Origin: Cavia porcellus
Lineage: Eukaryota; Chordata; Mammalia; Rodentia; Caviidae
NCBI RefSeq assembly: GCF_034190915.1
Contig: NW_026947507.1
Span: 18,658,501 to 18,722,500, forward strand
DNA: 64,000 nucleotides
Direction: 5' to 3'
Shown: piece by piece, positions 19,888-31,258 of the stretch
Numbering within the stretch: position 1 is the stretch's first letter
Layout of the letters: each line of letters begins with the position of its first letter
Translations under genes and position numbers: made by a program
Notes under the pieces: generated by a model
What the model saw: only the letters and a program-made list of their open reading frames with translations
Databases searched by the model: none
What the model was told of the DNA's origin: nothing

Positions 19888-21367
19888 GAAATGATTCAAA
19901 TATATAAAAGTATGTGGTAATCATAATTCCCCATTATGTGGCCTTGAAGCCTTATAAAGTTTTCACTTATTAATTGGAATGGCTTTATTCTGGGCTGCTT
20001 GATATTATGCCTGTGATGAAATGAACAGCTATTTTGAAGAAAACAAGACATCATACTAGCTAGTGCTGATTTAATACCATCTTGTTTTGAAGCCCCACCA
20101 AACTATGGCTCTTCTGTCTCCATTGGTTTTATCATGGTGTATCTTGCTGGATTTTATTACATGTGATAGTATAAACAAAAATTGTTATAGGCAAAGAGAT
20201 AATATAGAAACAACTGTTCGTTTTCTGTTAGCTGCTTCTAAATATCCTACCATGCTTTCATCCACTTGAATGGTTTTACACTGTCTTGACATGTTTGATG
20301 GTATAGTATACCCAGTTATATTCAAATATTTCAAGGAAAAAGACACTATGGTAACTACTATTAAGTTGGGTTATTTGGTGGTGAAACACTAAGTCGCTCA
20401 AACTGTCATGCTTTAACCTGTATTGTTTTGTTGTTAAGTTCCCTTTTATCTCAATCTCTCCCTTATTCATTAAAAAAAATATTTAAATATTTTTTATTCC
20501 TTTTTTTTTAACTAAGGGGAAAAATCCAAACAAATTGGCAGGATATATTATAGTAACTTTTTTGATTTCCTATTAACCCTGATTTGGAGTCCTGTAATAC
20601 TCCCACTATCTTGTTTTTTGTTTGTTTGTTTGTTTATTTGTTTTCACTATCTTGTTTTGACTGATTAGACTCTGTTTCGTTCTGTATGATAGTATCAAGT
20701 TTGAGGGTATAGGCAACTACTTTGAAGGCAATAAGATTCACTGTGATGCCCATTCTTGTTTGACTATTATCCTCTTTTGAAGTCCTGTAATGTTTACAAT
20801 GTTTAGATTTTATTGGCCTTGTTCTCTATGTTTTGTTCAACTTTATAATACCTAATGAGATAGACAATTCTTCTTAAGGAAGCAAGAGGCATTATGGTAA
20901 CCATTGTTGATTACTTTGTATTCTGTTTTTACATCACATGCTATGTCCATCCTTTGTTTTGACTGACAGCTTTGTTTTGTTATATTTGACACTTCCAGAA
21001 AAAAAGTAATAAGAGCTATGGGAGTAATAAAACCCAAAATATGTAAATTTTGTTGTAAAAAAGAGAGGGAAAAAAGTGCTCTAAAGGATACAACTACAAG
21101 TGTGTTTAGGTGTGTTAAATAGATAACCATATTAATGTTTTTGATTGGATCATTGAACACAACTGTTTGCAGTCTCACTGTTTGAATGTCTACTTTGTAT
21201 GCTTTGATCCTATGACTTGAACCCCTATCTCTAAGATGATAACGTGTAATCTATTAACTGGTGATTTCTTACTTTTTTTTTTATAGTTCTGTATTAGTTG
21301 TGCCCTTACACTGTTTTGTTTTGTTCTGTTTTTTTTTCTTTTTCTTTTTAATTAAAATTTAAAAAAA
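19888..21367 (+). repeat. L1 3' UTR made of repeated units of about 155 bp (copy B)
   Basis: The recurring text TTTGAAG(C/T)CC.., a 'tatcttgttttga' block and 'ggtaac(c/t)at' blocks recur at roughly 150-165 bp spacing, mirroring copy A. A GTTT/TTTG microsatellite-like insertion lies at about 20618-20645. Confidence 0.75.
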
Positions 21368-21383
21368 GAAATTTAAAAATGTA
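21368..21383. repeat. L1 copy B target duplication (right)
   Basis: Exact copy of 19037-19052. Confidence 0.95.
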
Positions 21384-22879
21384 TGATAAATATAAAATAT
21401 TTAAGCTAGATAGTAAATATGTAAAATGTAAATTTCTCATATTAGTTACAGCTTTAAGGCAAAGTATAAACAAAGTAAAGTATAATGAGAATAAGTGGAA
21501 ATTGTTATTTGCATTTATATGGGTTTTCTTGTACAATCTCTCTACAACACTGTCATATTTACAAATAAACTGATAAAAAGATTTGGAGAATAGCATTAAG
21601 AAAATATGAAGATTGATATAGATATATTTTATCTTGTTAGAGTATTAAAAATGTTGGAAGTTTGTCGTATTTCATTTACTGATGAGTATATATTATAGGA
21701 CCCATAACCTATAACATTTTGAAGAGGTAATATTTCTAGGTAATGACAGAAGAGTGAAGCTATATTATAGTACATCTTTTCCTTAATATGTTACAGAATA
21801 ACAAAGGGTAATAAATAGTGGCAGAAATTATACAATAATAGCACAATTTCATTTGCTAAACATTAAAAAACGTTGACTAATAAAAGAAATATTTTAACTC
21901 CACATCATTTTTCACAAGCAGTTTGGAAGGATTATAGACAAATTAAAACACTGTAATTATTTAGGAAACTAGGTTGCCTATAAAGTTCATTTCTAATACA
22001 AGCTCCAAAACTCTTCTATCTTGTCTTAGTGTAACAAGCAATATTTGAGATCCTGTATGCTCCACTATGTGGATTTGTGAGGGACTTCGATGTGCAGATT
22101 ACCTCATGTCAAACCATGATAGATCGGTATATGTTGGTGCTTCTCATTTTAAAAGGACATTTATCACAATATAAAATCACAGACAATCCTTTTTTTGATA
22201 CATGAATGAATACAGGAACAAATGAAATAACTGCTCTTTCTAGAATTCAAACACATCTGCTAACTATAGATTTATATCTGCAACAGATTTCCTGAACACA
22301 GAGAATAAACATCCAATGAGTAATAATACATAAAAACCCAGAAGCAGGCTCTGGGAATTGTACTGTATCCATTTACCAGTGCTGTCTCAGTTGAGGTCAG
22401 AGAATCTGAAAAAACATGGCTGCTTTTTCCTAGTGACACCTTTGACTCAAATTTCTTTTTGGCGAGTCATTTTGCTGAATGATTATGCTGTGTATAAACC
22501 TGAAATACTAAGAGAATATTAGCACTTACCAACCTAAAGGCAGGGAGACTAGAAACTGTTGGTAACAGTGTAGTTTTAAGTACCTGCCACAGAACATCTT
22601 CTTGAATACACACTATCTATACATATCATTCTTCCCACAGGTTATTTTTATTAAAAAGAACAACAGCAACGTTAGCCACCATTATAGTGCTATTCCAATA
22701 CATACAAATAAAAAGAACCAATCACTTATCAGAAGTCAATTTTCTGGTCTTAATCAGGATCATAATTAATCTGTCTCAGTCACAATACAGTCTTAATCAG
22801 TTACTATCAGCAGGATAAACTGTTAAACCATCTGTGTCTTAGCTGCTTTTTATTTTTCCACCCAAAACTCTTAAAGAAG
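21384..22879. other. AT-rich non-coding DNA, nothing recognised
   Basis: Frames at 21348-21596 are low-complexity and without a domain. No SINE or LTR recognised. Confidence 0.4.
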
Positions 22880-23110
22880 GTGTCATAGCTAATTTCTCAT
22901 TGCTGAGACAAAATGCCCAGTACCAAAATTTAAGTGAGGAAAGGTTTATTTAGCTCATAGTTTGCAGACATTTCAGTCCATAATAAGCTGACACCAAGGC
23001 AGTCTGGCTTGGCAGAGGGCCATCATGCAGGAGAAAAGTTCTTGGTGTCCATAAGATAGCAAAAGCAATAAGGAAAGACACATGACTCGTTCTGTTATAT
23101 GCAGGCCGTT
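22880..23110 (-). repeat. LTR-like interspersed repeat fragment (MaLR-type)
   Basis: Contains TCATTGCTGAGACAAAATGC, AAGGTTTATTTAGCTCATAG, TTTCAGTCCATAATAAGCTG and GGCAGAGGGCCATCATGCAG in the order seen in common rodent LTR repeats. Parts recur at 39590-39935 and in 52004-52330. Confidence 0.5.
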
Positions 23111-23166
23111 TCTAAAATTAAAAAAAAAATTAAAAAGAACTTGAGAGTAATCTTTTTGTTTCCCAG

Positions 23167-23286
23167 ATGAATTATGATTCTATAAACGCTTCCTGGGCTT
23201 CACCAGGCTTTCTTTGGAGACCAGCTGGTGTGCTTCTGCTAATATTACTCCAACAGCATCCTTCAGATGTGTTGTCAAGTGAGACT
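23167..23286 (+). other. Candidate coding exon (120 bp, 40 codons)
   Basis: A good polypyrimidine tract and acceptor (CTTTTTGTTTCCCAG, AG at 23165-23166) precede an ATG. The frame stays open for exactly 40 codons to a strong donor, ACT|GTAAGTAAAG (GT at 23287-23288), giving a phase-0 exon. The other two forward frames have stops at once. The peptide has a basic/aromatic stretch followed by the hydrophobic run PAGVLLLILLQQ, resembling a signal peptide or membrane anchor. I could not identify the gene. Without flanking exons it may equally be a chance pairing of splice motifs. The frame continues into the intron to 23373. Confidence 0.35.
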
Positions 23287-23586
23287 GTAAGTAAAGACCT
23301 AACCTACAAGGGGTCCATGTTGTTAAGAGATTTATTGCCTTATTCTCAAATATTTATTCAACCAGATTTTTGAGTAAGGTACTGAAACCTAGATCTGTGT
23401 AGCTACATGTCAAACCATATGTGAAGTAATTTTGATTGAAAGTTGTTGTGTCACTTAATAATGTAGGACTAGATTTCCTATGAATTGAATTCATTAAGGT
23501 CTTTGGTTTGGAAGTGTGCTATTAGAAGGTGAAGTGCTATTATAGTGTATATTGTATTATGGTTTGCTGATTTTATTTATATATAT

Positions 23587-23632
23587 TTTATATGATTATA
23601 AATATATATATATATATATACATATATATAAC
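23587..23632. repeat. AT-rich (TA)n-like microsatellite
   Basis: ATATAAATATATATATATAT with imperfect TA repeats. Confidence 0.8.
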
Positions 23633-23782
23633 TTCTCTGGAATGTAGAAATTATCAATTTCTTCTCAAAACCAATCCTAGCTGAGTATATTTGGAAGTCT
23701 GTTAGACAAGTGACCAGTTGTGACTAGGCATTAGTCAGATATCATTCTAGATGTGTTATAAAACCTTCAGAACTGTACTTTT

Positions 23783-23905
23783 GGGCCAGAGAAAGATTAT
23801 AGCCCAACAACACAGCACCTGCCTGGCAAACATGTGGTCATGAGTTCAATTCCTGGTATCAAAAAAAAAGAAAAAACAAAAAAAGAAAAGAAAAGAAAAA
23901 AAAAA
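23783..23905 (+). mobile_element. ID-like SINE, old copy
   Basis: Degenerate head GGGCCAGAGAAAGATTATAG, then CACCTGCCTGGCAAACATG and GAGTTCAATTCCTGG (B box), followed by a long A/G-rich tail whose open frame is only lysine-rich noise. Confidence 0.8.
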
Positions 23906-24318
23906 AAAGGAAAGGAAAAAAAGGGGGAAAAAGGGTATGTAAAAGATTCAGCTGTTTATACATACTATTACCTCTCCCTAACATTTGGTTATTTAGGGAA
24001 AATGAGCAAACTTAGTCCCCCTTAGCTTCTAATATTTCATAGGTTTTTTTTTTAAACTCACAAACTTTTTCTTAATCTGAATTTTATTTAAATGTACATT
24101 ATAAACCTTAACCTTTGTGCTTCCCTTGATTGAAATCCAACATAATGTTGATATAAAATAACAACGTCTCTAAAGAGAACTTTCTGATATAAAAGTGATA
24201 AAAACACTTAAAAGACATTGTGCAAAAACTTAGAGGAAAGCAAAACAAGAATTCAAATGTTAAAGTAATTGAAATGTGAATACATCAAAACAAATTTTCA
24301 ATTTCAAGACAATTTTTT

Positions 24319-24720
24319 AATGGTTGATTGATTGTGTCAACTTGTAAATAATACCCAATAAATTGACTCAGCATAATTCTGGGTGTGAAGACCCACCCAA
24401 GGGAGGGTCAACAACAGAATGGTATAAATGGGAAACAGGGAAGAATTCCTGTTTTCTTTGGAGGGGTTTCAGTCCTTGCTTTCCTCTAGGATGCTATCTC
24501 CTGGCATTTCGCACAGATTTGTGGCTGCCTACTACGGGAACCTACACTGAGGTCCAGGCCTTCCACTAGAGCCTTTGGATTCCTATGTGCAGACAGACTT
24601 GAGAACTCTTCCACATCCGACTCCATGGGTGGCTATTGTGAGCCAATTTCATAAATTCTTATACATTATACATCTTATATTAAATCTGTTGTTTCTAGTA
24701 AGCACTAATAGATACAAGAT
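24319..24720 (+). repeat. Old LTR-like interspersed repeat
   Basis: Starts GGTTGATTGATTGTGTCAACTTG, has GAAGACCCACCCAAGGGAGG and ends GTGAGCCAATTTCATAAATTC, a layout I recognise from an old mammalian LTR-type repeat. Inner frames are meaningless. Confidence 0.5.
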
Positions 24721-24822
24721 TTTTAAAAGATTTGTAACTTTTGAAATATACACTCCTTTTGATACAGGGGAATGAAACTCCCAACCTACTATGTCTACAA
24801 GTTCATGTGCTCTAAAATCAAA

Positions 24823-25345
24823 GAATGAATTCTAGGAACAATGGAGGTTAAGAGGAGAATACATTTATTGAGAGAAAGAAATCTTCTGTCTGAGAGACAG
24901 AAGGGCTCCTGAGCAGGTTGCCAAGGACTCTGTCCTTTCCAGGAACTTTTATAGAATAAAATCATAGGATGAGATGAGTTCAAGGTGCGGAAAACTGGGA
25001 ACTCACAAGGCAGATGGGCATCAGGTGGGACATAATTACGGTTAGCCAGTAAGATTAATAGTTCAGGTAAAACTGAAAAGCAGTCATGCAGAAAGAAGGC
25101 ATTCTTAGAGAACCTGACTCTTCCTTAAGGGGTTGGGATGGTGACTGCTATTTAGAATATCAGTCCTTAGGATACAGATGCATTTGTCGCTCTTTTGTCT
25201 TGAGGCCTGGCCCAAAGCAGGAGGTGTCTGTCTCCCCCACAGTTGCAAGATATCTGGGCTTCTGCACTGGCTCTTTTGAGGACCTAGCCTTGTCTTATTG
25301 CCTACAATATTTCTAAACAACTCAGCTGCCTGCAACACTTTCATA
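24823..25345 (-). repeat. LTR-like repeat, family X (copy 1)
   Basis: It starts GAATGAATTCTAGGAACAAT and has ATACATTTATTGAGAGAAAG (AATAAA on the minus strand), CAGGTTGCCAAGGACTCTG, TTTAGAATATCAGTCCTTAG, TTTTGTCTTGAGGCCTGGCC and CACAGTTGCAAGATATCTGG. The same landmarks in order occur at 49516-50040, which establishes a repeat family. The left edge is also shared with 27785 onward. Likely a solo LTR of an endogenous retrovirus. Confidence 0.65.
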
Positions 25346-26750
25346 TCTCACACTTTCTTCTTAGCTTTACTTGATCTTCTAAATAAGTTCTCCTTTCTTT
25401 AAACTTTCTGCAAGAAATGAACAATTGTGCCATAAAAATGTCTAAATCTGAAGGAACCTTAAATTTTCAGAACCTGATCTACAGTCAAATTAAGAACTAT
25501 CATTAGGATTTTCCCAAACTTCAATAACACAGGCAAAACCTTTGTTCTAAGTTTAATATTTTATTAAAGTTTATTTTCTGAGACTGCAAATCTTTTGCAG
25601 TTACATAGTTTGATTAGTTATTAGCCACACAGCTGAGGGAAACAGAAAAGAAAATGTAAATGAACCTGTTTAATAAAATTTTTAAGTTATTTTGAGAAGG
25701 TAAGAAAAAAGTTTTGCACTATGTCAGGCTATTTTGAAATAAGTGTGTCTGATAGATTGAATAAAGAGTCAAAATTATGAGCTTAATTAAATCACGATGA
25801 AGAAACCATTGCTGCAAGAGTTGCTACAAAAGTAAGCTAATCCAGCCCTGTATTTATGTAGCAAATTATGCTTAGGCTCTTCCATGAATTCTTCTCTGTA
25901 AATCACCATGTGAAAAAATACTTCTCATTTCTTTCTATATTTATAGCACTAAATATCCCAGAATTATTACTTGATTAGGATCCTTTTTCAAGTTATTTTT
26001 GGCTCAAAATTTGTACCTCTCATTTTATTAAATTGTATTCTTAACCTACAGTGGAGGAATACTGAAGTTTAACTTACCAGAGAATTTCTTAAAAGACAGC
26101 ATCTTTGCTCTTTCCTTATAATGTGGTACAATTTTTTCCAGGTCCCATTGCTGGGAATTTAGTTCTTTGAAGACTGCCACATTATGCAGATGCTCTCATT
26201 GACAAATTCCTACCAACTCTGAATGTGATCAAAATCTGAAACTTGTCACACACAGTTACTGAGGTTTTAGGGGCTTCTTGTAGCAAAGATCTCTGCCTTT
26301 CCATCTGACGGCATTTGAAGCAGCATTCATCGTACTTTTTAAACGCAACTTACAAGTGTCTGTTCACACCTAATTTCTCTGTAGGTGTGTTGGCAATATC
26401 CCCTCAAGTATTATTTTATACCTTCCCAGTAAAGGTAGGAATAAAATAAAAAAATACTCCTCCAAGGTCTGGATCTAATCGAAGCACATGTTTGTTTCAT
26501 TGGGCATGCCTCTCTCTAGTTTATCTCCACTTCTGTGTCATGCCAAACCTGTAGGTTCCAGAATACAAATAATGAAAAGAAAATCATGTCATGCTCTGTT
26601 CAGCCCACCAATGCTTGAGATTCCTCTTCTTTCTTTTTAAAATTGAAACTTACTTCCCATGAGAAAGATTGAAAACTTGAATTTTGGGTTTACGCAGTGG
26701 TAACTTTTACAGAGAAACATCTTTGGTAACGAAAGTCTATTATGTAGATT

Positions 26751-26781
<31 letters not shown>

Positions 26782-27784
26782 AAAAAACAAAAAAAAAAAA
26801 AACACCGTCTAAATTGTTTTTGTCTTTTCCTGACTGTTGATCATAGAGCACAACACCATACCTTTAAAATTAGAAAATCTGACTTCAATTTCATTATGAC
26901 GGAAGAAATTCAGAAAATATGTACACATAATAACATGTCAACTTAGTTCCAGATAAAATAGTGTATTACAAAATTACAATGCATGTAAATTTTGAAATAT
27001 CTTAGCATTCTAAAGTACATATTTCAGTGGAAGCATTACTGAGTTACAATCACGTTAGGGAAAAAAAAATAGAAGAAATATCATGCCATAGCCTGTAACA
27101 CTACACACTATAGGAAACTACTACTTAATTTTAGGAGTAACAAAAGGAAAAACTAACATTCTAGGTTTTTAAATGTAGACTTGATCACCTACCCTTTTTA
27201 AAGTCCTCTAGCAGCAGCATTACCTTTTCCTTTGTCTTATTACTTGTAAAGAAAACCTCACTTCAAAATCCTTCTTCATCTTTGTCATTTGAGTGACACC
27301 ATTTCATTTCCTTCAATTTCTTGAGGACAAATGTAATAGGACTACTTGAGCCTGTGCTTGTGATGAATAGTTTCTCAAAGAATCTTACAATATTTTGATT
27401 TAAGTAGGTCTTTATGAGATCATTTAGTCTGGCTCTCTTCATATCTCTTCATAATGTTGCTTATTTTATGTTATCTTTTAATCATTTAAGAAATAAAAAT
27501 AAATTGGGCAGTTTTTTTAATTCACTGATTTCATCTACTTGTTCCAACATATATTGTGCATTACCATTATTTTACTTAACATTAACAACATGTTTTGTTA
27601 ACTTAACACAACATGTTTTATTGTATTACCATGATAAAAACAATAATTTTATCAGATAACTAAAATTATATACGAAGTGTTAATATTAATGATGACCACT
27701 GTCCTATCATTTCCTTAGATGGTATTGATATAGGAGACATGTAGCACTCAAGCTGCTAGATGTCATATGTCTTCCCAGTATTGA
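25346..27784. other. AT-rich non-coding DNA
   Basis: No element recognised apart from an A-rich (CAAAA)n tract at 26753-26803, which may be the tail of an old retroposon. The frame at 27414-27659 is AT-biased and without a domain. Confidence 0.4.
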
Positions 27785-28093
27785 AGAATGAATTCCAAAG
27801 GACAAAGTGGGTTAAAAGCAAGAAAAGTTTATTGGGAAATAGGAATACAGTAATGATTCAGTTCACTAATGCTTCCTGTAGAGACTGATTATGAAGGACC
27901 AGAAATTTAAAGGTTAAAAACAAGATGCTGTTTCTCAGCTAGAAACAGCACTGGGCCTCGTGACTCAGTCCTAACTCAGCCCTGCAGGAAGATCAAAGAA
28001 AATATCTGCAGCTCTGATAGGCTCGGGCTGTGCTGTGCCAGGAAACTCAGAGATAGAGCCTGCCGATTACGCTAATCAGGGTTGTAGAAACAT
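27785..28093 (-). repeat. LTR-like repeat, family X relative (fragment)
   Basis: Opens GAATGAATTCCAAAGGACAA...AAAAGTTTATTGGGAAATAG, paralleling 24823-24880 with AATAAA on the minus strand. After about 100 bp it diverges from the other copies. Confidence 0.45.
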
Positions 28094-28433
28094 GTCAAAC
28101 TCTCAGCCGTACAGAAACCAGGTGTCCTAAAGATAAGTTGTGCAGAACAAAGACAGTTAATTAACTGTGACCCGCTGGTCATCCCTTATGAGCTGACCAA
28201 CCACAAATAGGTAAACTGCTGACCATCCTGCTCTAACTGCTGTGATTGGCTTCCATAAAAAAACGCTTACATTGCGGTTTTTTTCCCCCTTAAAAACACC
28301 AGCCTTGCCCCAACTCGGGGTTCTCCGTTTCCACCTGTTTGGAGGACCCCGTGCACGCGGAACAATAAAGACCCCTTTGTTCTTGCATGAGAGCAGAGCC
28401 CTTGGGAGTCTCCTTTGCGGCACTGGTCATACA
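28094..28433 (+). repeat. Gammaretrovirus-type LTR, probably solo, ends approximate
   Basis: A GC-richer block contains a CCAAT-like GTGATTGGCTTCC (28241-28254), a TATA-like CCCTTAAAAACACC about 60 bp on, TCGGGGTTCTCCG, then CGCGGAACAATAAAGACCCC with AATAAA (about 28363) and a TTGGGAGTCTCC U5-like stretch ending near GGTCATACA. This order of promoter, R and poly(A) signals is that of a class I retroviral LTR. It differs from the 1075-bp LTR at 9.4 kb. No matching second LTR or internal region adjoins it, and no target duplication was fixed. Confidence 0.6.
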
Positions 28434-28479
28434 ATTCAATTTGCAAATCCAAGTGTTTTTGCTTCCATTCCTGAACTCG

Positions 28480-28990
28480 GCATTGGGTGATGAACACAAC
28501 CACAGCCATGTTCTTAAAATTAGGTAAGTTCATGAATCAAGGCACCACTATAGCTTATGAGAGACAGGAGGAGTCCCAAGTGAGTTGACCGTAAGGCCCT
28601 TTGTCAGGCAATTTATATAGCAAAGCTACAATGTGGGTCAGACTGTAACCAATCAACAAGATTACAAGTACCACTGTTTAGATAATATTGATCAAACAGG
28701 AAAGCAGGGCACATAGCCAGAGTAAATGCTTGGCAGCATTCATTTTGGCTTATCTATGATTTCTAAAATGGAGACATCCTGGGAAGGGATGTTTCTAGGT
28801 TTTCTGATTACATCCAGGGTGTCTGATGCATATGTGGATTTAAGAGACTTGCTAGCACTAATTATAGCATAGTCTCAAATTCTGTTTATACCTGAGGGAA
28901 GTATGCAAGTCAGGCTATTGTGACTTTATCTTGAGGCCCTGCTTTTGTCCTGTGTACCTCCAGGCACAATTCTGATATTTATATTTCTCA
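28480..28990. repeat. Probable LTR-like repeat, unassigned
   Basis: A moderately GC-rich block with GAGAGACAGGAGGAGTCCC, TAACCAATCAACAAGATTAC, ATCTTGAGGCCCTGC and a final pyrimidine-rich stretch. It shares the 'tatcttgaggcc' landmark and general composition with family X but cannot be aligned by eye end to end. Confidence 0.3.
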
Positions 28991-29599
28991 CAGGCTTCCT
29001 AACAGTCCAATTCCTGTCTGGCTGTATATTTCTATTCTAACTTAGTTCCTATAATATGTATCTTTCTCACTACTTTATTAGGTATCACATTCATAACTTG
29101 TGTTCTTACTATCATATACAAATGAAATACAAATGTATGAATGACTTACAGTTAACATTTTACTACAATGTTTAGAAATAATTGCTAATTTTAATTTAAA
29201 AATAAATCATAAAATGCATATTAAATGACTATTGTGCTCTTAACAGTATGAGTATTATAAAGCAATTCTATTTTACTTTGGAAATAATAAATAGAAAGTA
29301 TTTCTTAAGAAAAAATGGCATCATATTAAAGAGAACATTTGGAAAGAAGCAGAAAAGTTTGGTAGAATGAAACAGTTGTAATTTTTGTTTTGTATGAGAC
29401 AGTTTTAGAAAAAGAAGGATAAAAAGAGAAAGATAATAAGTAAAATAAATGGTACAGATTAGTAAAAGATAAACATCAGGATTAATAATGTGGGTAAAAC
29501 AGGAATAAAAGACTAAGCAAAAAGAGAAAGCAGAGCATTTAGTAAAACTGTTATCTCACCCATTAAGCAAGTAAATTTTTCAGTTGTATTCAAAATAAA
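28991..29599. other. AT-rich non-coding DNA, nothing recognised
   Basis: A/T- and GA-rich stretches without element signatures. Confidence 0.4.
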
Positions 29600-29757
29600 T
29601 GAATTGCATGTGGGGGTGACACAACTGTAATCCCAGGAGTCTAGAAGGCTGAGACAGGAAGAGCACAAATTTGAGCTCAGCCTAATAAGTTAAAATGCTA
29701 GAGATGAAGGTCATTGTGAAGATGTTTGGGTTCAATCTCCAGTACTACTAATATTAC

Positions 29758-29760
<3 letters not shown>
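29600..29760 (+). mobile_element. B1 + ID composite SINE
   Basis: The left half is B1-like (GGGGGTGACACAACTGTAAT, TAGAAGGCTGAGACAGGAAG, GAGCTCAGCCTAATAAGTT). The right half is ID-like (GCTAGAGATGAAGGTCATTG, TTGGGTTCAATCTCCAGTAC). Such B1/ID dimers are known from certain rodent lineages. Confidence 0.7.
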
Positions 29761-29821
<61 letters not shown>

Positions 29822-29860
29822 CACAGAGACAGAGAGAGAGACAGAGAGACAGAGAGAGAG
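29761..29860. repeat. (GA)n / (GAGACA)n microsatellite
   Basis: A perfect (GA)n of about 40 bp grades into GAGACA-type units. It lies directly after the composite SINE, where the A-rich tail probably seeded it. The frames on both strands are repeat artefacts. Confidence 0.95.
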
Positions 29861-30282
29861 CTAAAATTAAATGGGTTGACTATGTTAAGTTCTGTTGAGG
29901 AGCACAGCAACAATAGTTTAAATTGGTCCTATAGAACTGTGTGTGCCTTATCTACTGAATAAACTGTGTATGCCCAAAATTCAGCTATTTTTTTGCTAGA
30001 TATATGCAGGAGAAATGCACAATACTTGCATCAAAAGGCAGGTACAAAATATAAACTTAATTGTTTAAAGAATCAAAACTGGAAAAATCTCATTATTAAG
30101 AAACATTAAAAAGCAGTAAATAAAAGCATAATATTTAAATGGAATATTATGCAATGTTAGATATACATAAAATGAAAAACACACAAAACCAAAACATCCT
30201 GTAGAAATACATACTAACAGCAGGAAATTCCACAAAGACTGCATTGACTGAAGAAATAGACAGAAATGTTTAAAGAAAATAC

Positions 30283-30480
30283 AGTGGTACCTCAATTCAT
30301 AAACTTTCCACGGCTCTGAAAAACATACTAACATTCATGTTACTGTGGGAAATAGGACCACAGTCATGTTCGTCACCAAATGCAGAGTGTGCAATCAGAA
30401 ACAATATTTTTACAAGCACTTCTGTTTGTGAACCAAATTGTTCACAAACAAAATCATTCATGGACAGAGACTACTTTTTC
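30283..30480. repeat. Possible DNA-transposon fragment
   Basis: Begins CAGTGGTACCTCAATTCATA and includes TTTGTGAACCAAATTGTTCA, phrasing that resembles one end of a cut-and-paste transposon. No second inverted terminus was found. Confidence 0.25.
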
Positions 30481-31029
30481 ATTTCATATATCACATTTTC
30501 AAAAAGAAAATGTCTATTTCTATGGTGTTACATCCTAGCATAGGTGAAAAGAAGATCTAATGTTTTTAAAAGGATAATTAATGGTTTTTGAGGTTTGTAA
30601 TATTTTATTTCTTTGTCTGAGTGTTGGTCACATATGCATAATAATTTATTGTATTGAGTTGCAATTATGAATTTTTCATTTTCTTTATGAGTACATTTTG
30701 ACATTATATAAATTAAATATATATATATATATAATATATACACACACACACACACATAAATGTCAGAGATTATAGATAATAAGCCTCCTTATATATGAAA
30801 CCATGAAATATAAATGCATGGAATTTCAAAAAGCGGCACCTACCACACAAAATGTTTATATAATAACAAATACATTTAGGAAAGTTTATTGATAAAATGT
30901 AGACCATAAAGCAACATACATTATTAGAAAAATAAATATGTATGTATGCAGGTGTATACACATACTGTATATGTATAATTTTGCATGTAGCGTATATATA
31001 AAATAAGGCCCAGATATTTGAACAAAAAT
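30481..31029. other. AT-rich DNA with a (TA)/(CA) microsatellite
   Basis: TA repeats followed by CA repeats lie at about 30716-30756. The remaining sequence is AT-rich, and its minus-strand frames are low-complexity. Confidence 0.45.
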
Positions 31030-31120
31030 ACATACCCCTGTTATAGCAGTCAAATTTATAACAGATAAATCTTGCAAATAATCTATACATCCATCAACAG
31101 ACAAATGGATAAAAAACGTG

Positions 31121-31258
31121 GAGCCAGTTGTGATGGCACATGCCTGTCATCCCAGCTTAGAGGATCACTGTAAATTGAGGCCAGCCTGGGCTACATAGTG
31201 AGTTCAAGGCCAGCCTTAACTGTGTAACAAGATGCTGTCTCAAAACAAACAAACAAAA
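31121..31258 (+). mobile_element. B1-like SINE inside the old L1
   Basis: GCCAGTTGTGATGGCACATG, CCTGTCATCCCAGC, GAGGCCAGCCTGGGCTACAT, then TGTCTCAAAACAAACAAACA tail. It splits the L1 ORF2 remnant. Confidence 0.9.

Larger units (their letters stand above)
19053..21367 (+). mobile_element. 5'-truncated LINE-1 (copy B), 2315 bp
   Basis: Begins inside the last quarter of ORF2 and runs through the ORF2 stop near 19887 into a 1.45-kb 3' UTR of degenerate units of about 155 bp, ending in mixed T-rich and A-rich sequence at 21367. Perfect 16-bp target duplications (19037-19052 / 21368-21383) define both ends exactly. Sequence and UTR architecture match copy A in the opposite orientation. Confidence 0.95.

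Noticed and set aside
29726..29962. Arg/Glu-rich and Ser/Leu-rich frames
   Set aside because: Translation of a GA microsatellite on the two strands.
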